Source: an uncultured Bacteroidales bacterium (lineage in GTDB: Bacteria; Bacteroidota; Bacteroidia; Bacteroidales; UBA3663). From it: DNA of 25,481 nt. This document shows, in pieces, positions 1 to 6,329 of the stretch. Both the position numbers and the translations under genes were made by a program. The notes beneath the pieces are model-generated. The model made no database searches. It had not been told where the DNA came from and was given only the letters and a program-made list of their open reading frames with translations. The stretch spans positions 1 to 25,481 of the forward strand of contig CALBPV010000040.1 of assembly GCA_937899265.1 (NCBI GenBank), written 5' to 3'. Within the stretch, counting starts at the first letter, position 1. Each line of letters begins with the position of its first letter.

Positions 1-36
1 TTGTTGGTTTTTATCTGTTCGCTCAGGACGGGCCGC

Positions 37-246
37 TCAGCAGCCGCCGCCCATGAAGTAGAGGAAATCAACCTCGTCACCGTCCTTGAGCTGGATGCTG
101 TCCCACTCCTCGCGGTCGGCGAATTCTTCGTTCACCTGAACGGAAACCATTTCGGGTTGTTCCACGTTATTCTTGCGAATCAACTCAGTCACACTCAGCG
201 GCAAGTCTATCGTCTGGACTTCGCCGTTCACTTTGATTTGTGCCAT
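37..246 (-). CDS. ThiS/MoaD-like sulfur-carrier protein with C-terminal GGGC
   Basis: A 69-residue protein with the size and ubiquitin-like (beta-grasp) pattern of ThiS/MoaD sulfur carriers. Family members carry sulfur as a C-terminal Gly-Gly thiocarboxylate made by an E1-like adenylating enzyme. Here the end reads FMGGGC, so one Cys follows the glycines; ordinary ThiS ends in GG. A carrier with an extra residue would need trimming before adenylation, as is known for HcyS of Wolinella, whose terminal Ala is removed by a JAMM-type protease in a homocysteine pathway using MetY. The divergent neighbour at 418 is a MetY-like enzyme, and metY and cysK follow, which suits sulfur amino acid synthesis better than thiamine synthesis (inference). 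Any downstream partners lie beyond the left edge; positions 1-36 show no recognisable gene start. The start ATG is at 246. The family is confident, the pathway is not. Confidence 0.85.
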   Translation of the reverse strand: MAQIKVNGEVQTIDLPLSVTELIRKNNVEQPEMVSVQVNEEFADREEWDSIQLKDGDEVDFLYFMGGGC

Positions 247-283
247 ATTATTTCGGATTAAAGTTATAGTTCTGTTATGTTTT

Positions 284-300
284 CGGGAAGAAAGTTCCCG
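284..300. other. Small perfect inverted repeat between divergent sulfur genes
   Basis: CGGGAA and TTCCCG, separated by GAAAG, form a perfect 6-bp dyad in the gap between the ThiS-like gene and the MetY-like gene. It lies upstream of both start codons and about 60 bp before the -33 box of the plus-strand promoter. It could be an operator or a weak hairpin; the sequence alone cannot decide. Confidence 0.3.
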
Positions 301-358
301 TCTTTGTTCCTAAATTGAGGAATAAACTCAGTATTTGCTGTTTTTTTTTCGGGGAAAA

Positions 359-390
359 TTTGGTTTTTCAAGAAAAGTACACTACCTTTG
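359..390 (+). promoter_or_regulatory. Bacteroidetes promoter of the MetY-like gene
   Basis: A -33 box TTTG (359-362), a 20-nt spacer and a -7 box TACCTTTG (383-390) match the Bacteroidetes consensus. Transcription should start near 394-396, giving a leader of about 23 nt before the ATG at 418. An in-frame TTG at 388 lies inside the -7 box and so cannot be the start codon. Confidence 0.8.
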
Positions 391-417
391 CAGCCGGATT
401 TTAGAAATTTCACCCTT

Positions 418-1713
418 ATGAAGAATTACGAAACCACCGTTCTTACAACACCCTACGCCCAGCCTGATCCGTTCGGAGCGTTGGCTCAACCCGTCTATCA
501 CTCTGCCGCCTTCGAGTTCCCGTCAGCTGCCGCCATGAGCGATGCATTCTGCGGACGTTCTCCCCGGCACAGCTACTCACGTATCAGCAATCCCACCGTC
601 CAGAATTTCGAACGGCGTGTGGCACGCTACACCGGTGCTATGAGTGTCACAGCACTCAACACCGGTATGGCAGCCATTTCGGGCTCGATGCTCAATCTTG
701 TTCAGAAAGGCTGCAACGTTATCACTTCGCGTCATCTCTTCGGCAACACGTTCTCACTCCTGAGCCGTACATTGGGTCAATTCGGAGTAGAGATGCGAAC
801 AGCCGACCTATGCAATTTGAAAGAGACCGAACGCCTCATCGATGAAAACACCTGTGCCCTCTTCTTCGAAATCATCACCAACCCCCAGATGGAGGTGGCC
901 GATATCGCAGCACTGGCACAAATGGCTCATTCCCACGGGGTTCCTGTCATGGCAGATACAACAATCGTGCCTTTCACGGCGTTCCACGCACGTGAATTCG
1001 GTGTAGATATTGAATTGATTTCCAGCACAAAATACATCAGTGCCGGCGCGACAGGTCTGGGCGGTCTCATTCTCGATTACGGCAGCTTCGACTGGTCTCA
1101 AAGCCCGAACTCGCTGCTCCAACAGCAGTCTCGCCGAGCAGGTAAGAAAGCCGCATTCACTGCTCGCCTCAAGACGGAAATCCTCACGAACCTGGGCATT
1201 ATGATGACCCCATACGAGGCGTACATGCAGACACTCGGTCTCGAGACACTCGACATACGGTTCCGCCGTCAGGCTTCATCGGCTCTCTGGCTGGCGCAAC
1301 AGCTTACGCACGAACCCCGCATCTGCAGGGTCAACCATACGGCGTTGGAGGGGAATCCCTACCATGAACTTTCGGAGCGTCAGTTCGGACCGTTGCCCGG
1401 AGCGATGCTCACCATCGATCTCGCGACACGCGATGAGTGTTTTGCCTTTATCGATGCCCTCAAGGTCATTCGCCGGGCTACCAATCTCTTCGACCACCGT
1501 TCTCTGGCCATCCATCCGGCATCAACCATCTTCGGTCTCTTTACACCCGAAGAACGTGGGGAGATGGATGTGCTTGACACAACCGTGCGTCTCAGCATCG
1601 GTCTCGAAGATCCTGCAGACCTATTGGATGATATCCGTCAAGCCCTCGAGAGCCTATCCCCAGCCCTCCAGCCTATCCCCAGCCCCTCCAGCCTCTCCCC
1701 AACCCTCCCCTAA
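418..1713 (+). CDS. Cys/Met-metabolism PLP-dependent enzyme, MetY-like O-acetylhomoserine sulfhydrylase paralogue
   Basis: A 431-residue fold-type I PLP enzyme of the cystathionine gamma-synthase/O-acetylhomoserine sulfhydrylase family. The Schiff-base lysine is K205 in SSTKYISAGATG. The phosphate-binding region includes NTGMAAISG, and the SRISNPT segment near residue 60 is typical of the family. An insertion after the PLP lysine (FDWSQSPN, then a stretch up to the LGLETL segment) is shared with classical MetY and absent from short MetB/MetC enzymes, so sulfhydrylation of O-acetylhomoserine (or O-succinylhomoserine) is more likely than trans-sulfuration. The ATG at 418 is chosen because the upstream TTG lies in the promoter. 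The last 18 or so residues are Pro/Ser-rich (SPALQPIPSPSS), are encoded by a dispersed GC-rich repeat, and look like an acquired tail. It is divergent from the ThiS-like gene, which may supply its sulfur. Confidence 0.85.
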   Translation: MKNYETTVLTTPYAQPDPFGALAQPVYHSAAFEFPSAAAMSDAFCGRSPRHSYSRISNPTVQNFERRVARYTGAMSVTALNTGMAAISGSMLNLVQKGCNVITSRHLFGNTFSLLSRTLGQFGVEMRTADLCNLKETERLIDENTCALFFEIITNPQMEVADIAALAQMAHSHGVPVMADTTIVPFTAFHAREFGVDIELISSTKYISAGATGLGGLILDYGSFDWSQSPNSLLQQQSRRAGKKAAFTARLKTEILTNLGIMMTPYEAYMQTLGLETLDIRFRRQASSALWLAQQLTHEPRICRVNHTALEGNPYHELSERQFGPLPGAMLTIDLATRDECFAFIDALKVIRRATNLFDHRSLAIHPASTIFGLFTPEERGEMDVLDTTVRLSIGLEDPADLLDDIRQALESLSPALQPIPSPSSLSPTLP

Positions 1714-1726
1714 AGGGAAGGGAGTA
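1651..1726. repeat. GC-rich tandem repeat overlapping a gene end
   Basis: Three imperfect units of about 20 nt (agcctatccccagccctcc at 1651-1669, a near copy at 1670-1689, and a third from 1690) lead into the hairpin-like sequence ccctcccctaaagggaaggg. The stop codon TAA (1711-1713) sits in the loop of that hairpin. The same element occurs at 4352-4433. It may act as a bidirectional terminator between the convergent MetY-like and cysK genes, though there is no U-run. Confidence 0.8.
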
Positions 1727-1796
1727 GGAGACGGGAGCTGGAAAGCCGACCAGAGAAAAATATATAAATCTAAAATAGATAAATATATAAATCCAA

Positions 1797-2741
1797 TTAC
1801 AGCGGATAGTCTTCGAAGGCGTAGAGGACGGTGGAGAGATAACGTTCGCCGGTGTCGGGCAGGAGCACTACCACTCGCTTGCCTTTGTTCTCGGGGCGGG
1901 CTGCGACTACGGCTGCGGCGTATGCTGCGGCTCCGCTTGAGATGCCTACGAGGAGACCTTCCTTGGCTGCCAATTCACGGCCGGTTCGGATGGCATCGTC
2001 GTTTTCGACATCTATGACCTCATCGACCTCTTTGCCGTCGTATGTTTTGGGCACAAATCCTGCACCGATGCCTTGGATCTTGTGGGGACCCGAAGGACCG
2101 CCGTTCAAGACGGGAGACGACTTGGGTTCTACGGCATAGACTTTGATGCCGGGATTCTTCTCCTTGAGATACTTGCCGACACCGCTGACGGTACCGCCTG
2201 TACCCACACCAGCCACAAAGATATCGACCTTGCCGTCGGTATCGGCCCAGATTTCGGGACCCGTCGTAGCATAGTGCTTGGCAGGATTGGCGGGATTCTC
2301 AAACTGCTGGAGGATGATGCTTCCGGGAATGCTGTCGCGAAGGGCTTCGGCGGCACGGATGGCTCCGGGCATACCGTCCTTTCCGGGAGTCAGGCGCACT
2401 TCGGCACCGTATGCCTTGACGAGGTTTCGGCGCTCGACGCTCATTGTTTCGGGCATTGTGAGAATGAGGTGATAACCTTTCACTGCCGAGACAAGAGCCA
2501 GACCGACGCCGGTGTTGCCCGAGGTGGGCTCGATGATGGTGGCACCCGGTTTCAGAATGCCTTTTTTCTCGGCATCTTCAATCATGGCCAGCGCGATGCG
2601 GTCTTTGACTGAGCCGCCGGGATTGAAATACTCGACCTTGGCGATGACGGGAGTGTCCAGTCCTTTCGACTGAGAGAATTTGTTCAACTCGAGCAACGGA
2701 GTGTTGCCTACGAGTTCTGTTAAAGATTTTGCGATTGACAT
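1797..2741 (-). CDS. cysK: Cysteine synthase A (O-acetylserine sulfhydrylase)
   Basis: A 314-residue fold-type II PLP enzyme that makes cysteine from O-acetylserine and sulfide in the cytoplasm. K46 in PGGSVKDR is the PLP lysine. TSGNTG at 73-78 is the substrate-binding loop, and GVGTGGT near 176-182 binds the PLP phosphate. GISSGAA near the C-terminus is also typical, and the length is standard. It lies 144 nt downstream of metY on the same strand. That gap has no TAnnTTTG box, so co-transcription with metY is likely, although the spacer is long and rich in short repeats. The main alternative, cystathionine beta-synthase, is disfavoured because no extra C-terminal domain is present. Confidence 0.95.
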   Translation of the reverse strand: MSIAKSLTELVGNTPLLELNKFSQSKGLDTPVIAKVEYFNPGGSVKDRIALAMIEDAEKKGILKPGATIIEPTSGNTGVGLALVSAVKGYHLILTMPETMSVERRNLVKAYGAEVRLTPGKDGMPGAIRAAEALRDSIPGSIILQQFENPANPAKHYATTGPEIWADTDGKVDIFVAGVGTGGTVSGVGKYLKEKNPGIKVYAVEPKSSPVLNGGPSGPHKIQGIGAGFVPKTYDGKEVDEVIDVENDDAIRTGRELAAKEGLLVGISSGAAAYAAAVVAARPENKGKRVVVLLPDTGERYLSTVLYAFEDYPL

Positions 2742-2885
2742 AGCGTTATTTTGTTATTTGTGAATATATTAACGGGGAGGGAATCGGGGTGGTAACCCCG
2801 GGGTTATTAACGGGGAGGATAACGTATATATTTACGGGTCGGAAACAGGGACGTAACCGGGGGGGGGACGTAACCAAGGTGGGAC
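2742..2885. other. metY-cysK spacer with repeated motif and G9 tract
   Basis: This 144-bp spacer holds two copies of ATTAACGGGGAGG (2768-2780 and 2806-2818), two gacgtaacc copies around 2850-2875, and a run of nine G at 2859-2867. In the transcribed minus orientation the G run is C9. No promoter or open frame of note was seen. Confidence 0.6.
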
Positions 2886-4178
2886 TTACACCTGCTCCAA
2901 TGCTTGCCCGATGTCGGCGAGGATGTCGTCGATGTGCTCCACACCTATTGAGAGGCGTACGGTTGCCGGGGTGATGTGCTGTTCTGCCAATTCCTCGGGC
3001 GAGAGCTGCGAGTGGGTCGTTGTGGCCGGATGAATCACGAGCGACTTCACATCGGCCACATTGGCCAGAAGGGAGAAGATTTGCAGAGAGTCGATGAACT
3101 TCCAGGCCTCCTTCTCTCCACCCTTGATTTCGAACGTGAAGATGGATGCGGCACCCTTGGGGAAGAGCTTCTTATAAACCTCGTGATCGGGATGGGAAGC
3201 AATGGCGGGATGGTTCACTTTGGCCACCTTCGGGTGTTTGCTCAGGTACTCTACCACCTTGAGGGCATTCTCGGTATGACGCTCGATGCGAAGGGGCAAC
3301 GACTCCGTTCCCTGGAGGAGAATCCACGCATTGAAGGGAGAAATGGCAGCACCCGTATCGCGGAGCAACACCGCACGGATTCTGGTCACGTATGCGGCAG
3401 CACCGGCCACGTCGGCAAACACAGCGCCGTGATAGGACGGATCGGGCTTGGCCAGGGTAGGATATTTTTCGGGCTGCGCCTTCCAGTCGAACTTTCCGCC
3501 ATCGACTATTACACCTCCCAACGAGGAGCCGTGTCCGCCAATGAACTTGGTGGCCGAGTGAACCACGATATCGGCTCCGTGATCGAGAGGACGATAGATG
3601 ATGGGGGCAAACGTATTATCTACAATCACGGGAATATTATTCTTGTGGGCTATCTCGGCGATGGGCTCCAAGTCGAGCACATCGGAGTTGGGATTGCCGA
3701 ATGTCTCGAAATAGAAAGCTCGGGTCTCGGGACGCACTGCCTCCTCAATGGCCTTCAGGTCGTGCGGATCGACGAAAGTGCTCTTTACACCCTGTGTTGC
3801 CAACGTGTGGAGAATGAGGTTGTAGCTTCCGCCGTAGATATTGTTGGCCGCCACGATATGCTGTCCGTTCTGAACAATATTCTGGAGGGCGTAAGTGATG
3901 GCAGCAGCACCGCTGGCCACAGCCAGACCGGCCACACCGCCTTCGAGGGCAGCGATACGGTCTTCGAAAACGCCCTGAGTAGAGTTGGTCAATCTGCCGT
4001 AAATATTACCTGCATCCCTCAGGCCGAAACGGTCGGCGGCATGCTGAGAGTTGCGGAACACGTATGAGGTCGTCTGATAAATCGGGACAGCACGGGCATC
4101 GCTTGCGGGATCGGGTGTCTCCTGGCCCACATGAAGGGCGAGGGTTTCTACATGAAGTTTCTTTGTTTCGTTGCTCAT
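2886..4178 (-). CDS. metY: O-acetylhomoserine aminocarboxypropyltransferase (sulfhydrylase)
   Basis: A 430-residue PLP enzyme with the classical MetY pattern. It starts near ETLALHVGQETPDP, which is typical of the family. PIYQTTSYVF and the IYGRLTNSTQ segment follow, and K211 in HSATKFIGGHGSS is the PLP lysine. The C-terminal part includes VADVKSLVIHPATTTH and RLSIGVE. It makes homocysteine from O-acetylhomoserine and sulfide or a thiocarboxylate donor. The start is MSNETKK at 4178; the frame stays open to 4286, but that longer start would lie upstream of the -7 box at 4254-4261. cysK follows on the same strand. This and the gene at 418 are two MetY-type paralogues within 4 kb, which suggests different sulfur donors or acceptors (inference). 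Confidence 0.93.
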   Translation of the reverse strand: MSNETKKLHVETLALHVGQETPDPASDARAVPIYQTTSYVFRNSQHAADRFGLRDAGNIYGRLTNSTQGVFEDRIAALEGGVAGLAVASGAAAITYALQNIVQNGQHIVAANNIYGGSYNLILHTLATQGVKSTFVDPHDLKAIEEAVRPETRAFYFETFGNPNSDVLDLEPIAEIAHKNNIPVIVDNTFAPIIYRPLDHGADIVVHSATKFIGGHGSSLGGVIVDGGKFDWKAQPEKYPTLAKPDPSYHGAVFADVAGAAAYVTRIRAVLLRDTGAAISPFNAWILLQGTESLPLRIERHTENALKVVEYLSKHPKVAKVNHPAIASHPDHEVYKKLFPKGAASIFTFEIKGGEKEAWKFIDSLQIFSLLANVADVKSLVIHPATTTHSQLSPEELAEQHITPATVRLSIGVEHIDDILADIGQALEQV

Positions 4179-4253
4179 AATCTTATTTATTTTAGTGGTT
4201 AATATTAACGGGGACGATAACGGTGGGATGGTCCCTTTGGACTTTCGCCGGTG

Positions 4254-4261
4254 CAAAGATA
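4254..4261 (-). promoter_or_regulatory. -7 box of the metY promoter
   Basis: On the minus strand this reads TATCTTTG, a perfect TAnnTTTG match. The expected -33 position (4282-4285) reads TGGG rather than TTTG, so the upstream element is weak, which may indicate activator dependence. The predicted leader is about 70 nt and includes the repeated motif and the palindrome at 4198-4209. Confidence 0.65.
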
Positions 4262-4351
4262 TGGCATTTTGGTCACACACCCCCACACTTTATTATCAAT
4301 ACAGAAAAAAAATATGATTTTCGCACTCTGGACAGCATGTTTTTTCTGTAA

Positions 4352-4433
4352 AGCCTACCCCCAGCCCCTCCCTAAAGGAAAGGGAGTAGGACAGCCTCTC
4401 CCCCAGCCCTCCCCTCAAGGGAAGGGAGTAGGA
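4352..4433. repeat. Two tandem copies of the GC-rich repeat
   Basis: Units at 4352-4391 and 4393-4433 share the form agcct[a/c][t/c]cccccagccc, then a hairpin of C-rich and G-rich arms, then ggagtagga. They are close relatives of the element at 1651-1726. No transposase, coding potential or flanking target duplication was seen. Confidence 0.8.
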
Positions 4434-4442
4434 TATGAGAAA

Positions 4443-4471
4443 GTCGGGACATCCGGAAGGGATGTCCCGAC
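4443..4471 (-). terminator. Terminator hairpin of the PUL operon
   Basis: A perfect 12-bp stem (GTCGGGACATCC pairing with GGATGTCCCGAC) with a 5-nt loop lies 43 nt after the GH5 stop codon. On the minus strand it is followed by TTTCTCAT, a short U-rich tail. It fits a Rho-independent terminator at the end of the susC-to-GH5 transcript. Confidence 0.7.
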
Positions 4472-4513
4472 GCACAATTACATTAACGGGGAGGATAACG
4501 GGGGGATGAACCG

Positions 4514-6274
4514 TCAGCGGGGCCATTCGGCAGCAGCGATTCCCTCTTGGATACCCTCCAAAGCGTGAGGATTGAAAACCGAGGGAGTAGCCCGGTTGAT
4601 GACGGTCATTATGCCGGTGGTTCCGTTTTGGTTCGGGCTGTTGATGTCCCACACCATGGGAATCATTCCGCAGTTGACAGCTTCCCGACAGACGGTCTTG
4701 TGATAGAGTTTGACGGAAGCGTCGTGCTTGTCCTGATTGCTGCTGAGGTTACGCCAGTTGACGCCATACTCACCCAGAATGACGGGATAGCCCTTGTCGG
4801 CAAATTTCGTTTTCATCAGTTGGAACTGGCTCTTGACGTAATCCTCCTCGCCCCAAGTTGCGTTGTGGGAGTCGCCCGAAACATGGTTTTCGCTTCCCCA
4901 GAACCATACTGGCTGATTGTTCTCCCAGACGCCGGTGAACTGGGGAGGGTCGTAGTAGTGGACCTCGACCATGAGGTAGCCGGTTCCTGCAGGGTCGGAA
5001 ATCTTCGAGAGATCCAGCCACTTGTTTGTGTTGGAGATGTTGGTCTGAGGCCCCTGTACCACGAGGGTTCGCTTCGCATTGTTTCCGCCGGTGGCACGCA
5101 CGGCATCGATGAAAGCCTGTTCGTACTTCAACAGCGCGTTGGTCTTGGCCTGGGAGTCACAGTCCGGCTCGTTGAGCCCGCCGAAGAGGAGGTGCTCGTC
5201 GTATTCGGAGAATGCTTCAGCTATCTGGGTCCAAAGTTTCTTGAGTTTCCCGGCATTGAGGGTGACGGTGGCATCGCTGATGTCACCGAAGGAGTTTTCG
5301 AGCCATCCGCCGTCCCAGTGGTCGTTGAGCAGGACGTAAAGCCCGTCGGAGACACAATAATCGACGATTTCCTTCACTCGGGCCATCCACGCGGCATCGA
5401 CGGTGACTTCGGATTCGGAGGTTACATGCCCCATGACCCATGCTGTGGGAATACGGACGGACTTGAAGCCCCGAGACTTTACAAAGTCGATGACCTCCCG
5501 GGTGGTCTTGGTGCTCTGCCAACTGGTCTCGGTGCTGATGCCGACGTTCTTCCAGTTGTTGGCGTTATTGCCTCCCTCCATCGTATTTCCGAGGTTCCAA
5601 CCGGGATACATGAGGGGCGCGATATCGGCGGCTGTAGCAGTGAGCACACCGGCAGCGGCAGCTTGTTTGACATTGACAGAGGCAGAATTGGTGCCTGCTT
5701 TGACGGTAATCGTAGCGGTACGAGCCGCTTCGTCCGAATTTTCGTCAGCAGAGACCGTCACGGTGGTCACTGAGCCATCGAGAGCTCCGGCAGTAGCCGT
5801 GAGCCAGGATTCGGAAGAAGAAACTTCAATCGTTCCGTAGCCGGAAACCGTGAAGGTCTGAGCGCCTCCGGCAGCGGCGAAGGAAAGTTCGGAAACAGAA
5901 ACGCTGAAAGTTCCGGCGGACTGTGTCACTTTCACTGTAGCGGAATTGCTTCCGGCGGACACGGAAATCGTTGCTTCACGAGCTTCCGTGGTCACATTGG
6001 CATCTGCCGTGACCGAATAGGATGTGGAGCTCAGCTTCTCACTCCGGGAAGCTTCGGTGACGTTAAGCCATGAAGCCGAGGTACTGACAGTGGGAGTAGA
6101 GCCGGAAACGACGGCGAGGGTCTTGGTGTCGCCTGCAGCGCTGTAGGACAGCGAAGAGGGCGAAACGCGGAAATCAACACTGGATTCACTGCCTCCATCG
6201 CTGCCGGACGAGCAAGAGGTGAGGCAGAAAGTTCCCCATATAAATAAGGAGAGTAACAATCGCGGGAAATTCAT
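4514..6274 (-). CDS. Secreted GH5 endoglucanase-like lipoprotein with two BACON domains
   Basis: A 586-residue lipoprotein. The signal peptide ends at lipobox LTSC (C21) and is followed by a Gly/Ser-rich stretch. Two BACON domains follow at about 34-117 and 122-203, recognisable by SASWLNVT and SESWLTAT and by the closing pattern ATVKVTQSAG/ASVNVKQAA. The GH5 catalytic domain spans about 212-580. It has PGWNLGNTMEGG, a VRIPTAW strand, the acid/base E369 in GGLNEPD, the HYYDPP segment and the nucleophile E502 in ILGEYGV. Retaining GH5 enzymes of this type cleave beta-1,4-linked glucans. BACON-GH5 architecture is known from xyloglucan loci, but the subfamily and substrate here are uncertain. 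It is the last gene of the PUL and the only glycosidase visible in it. It is probably anchored on the outer cell surface. Confidence 0.92.
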   Translation of the reverse strand: MNFPRLLLSLFIWGTFCLTSCSSGSDGGSESSVDFRVSPSSLSYSAAGDTKTLAVVSGSTPTVSTSASWLNVTEASRSEKLSSTSYSVTADANVTTEAREATISVSAGSNSATVKVTQSAGTFSVSVSELSFAAAGGAQTFTVSGYGTIEVSSSESWLTATAGALDGSVTTVTVSADENSDEAARTATITVKAGTNSASVNVKQAAAAGVLTATAADIAPLMYPGWNLGNTMEGGNNANNWKNVGISTETSWQSTKTTREVIDFVKSRGFKSVRIPTAWVMGHVTSESEVTVDAAWMARVKEIVDYCVSDGLYVLLNDHWDGGWLENSFGDISDATVTLNAGKLKKLWTQIAEAFSEYDEHLLFGGLNEPDCDSQAKTNALLKYEQAFIDAVRATGGNNAKRTLVVQGPQTNISNTNKWLDLSKISDPAGTGYLMVEVHYYDPPQFTGVWENNQPVWFWGSENHVSGDSHNATWGEEDYVKSQFQLMKTKFADKGYPVILGEYGVNWRNLSSNQDKHDASVKLYHKTVCREAVNCGMIPMVWDINSPNQNGTTGIMTVINRATPSVFNPHALEGIQEGIAAAEWPR

Positions 6275-6294
6275 AATGTTTAAATTGTTTATAT

Positions 6295-6322
6295 GCCCCC
6301 CCTCTTGGAATCAGAGGGGGGC
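6295..6322 (-). other. GC-rich hairpin between PUL genes
   Basis: A C7-rich arm and a G6-rich arm (GCCCCCCCTCT / AGAGGGGGGC) form a stem with one bulge, 7 nt after the stop of the upstream lipoprotein gene and 20 nt before the GH5 start. On the minus strand no U-run follows, so it is more likely a partial terminator or mRNA-stability element that separates GH5 expression from the upstream genes. Confidence 0.5.
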
Positions 6323-6329
6323 TGAGGGC

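Larger units (their letters stand above)
4179..4513. other. 335-bp intergenic region between metY and the PUL end
   Basis: No gene is seen here. From right to left it holds the 3' flank of the GH5 gene with one ATTAACGGGGAGG copy (4482-4494), the PUL terminator hairpin (4443-4471), two GC-rich repeat units (4352-4433), the metY -7 box (4254-4261), and a leader containing another motif copy (4204-4216) with a 12-bp perfect palindrome GTTAATATTAAC at 4198-4209, about 20 bp before the metY start. Confidence 0.7.

Noticed and set aside
37..246. Thiamine-pathway ThiS
   Set aside because: Not excluded, but no thiamine gene is in the window, the C-terminus is not GG, and the neighbours are sulfur amino acid genes, so the thiS symbol is withheld.
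388..417. TTG start for the MetY-like gene
   Set aside because: The codon lies within the -7 promoter box and would precede the transcription start.
2976..4067. 363-codon open frame on the plus strand inside metY
   Set aside because: Antisense to a conserved enzyme; no recognisable domain.
4179..4286. N-terminal extension of metY to 4286
   Set aside because: The extension crosses the -7 box at 4254-4261, and its residues do not resemble MetY.
4352..4433. Insertion sequence
   Set aside because: No transposase frame, terminal repeats or target duplication; better described as a small palindromic repeat.
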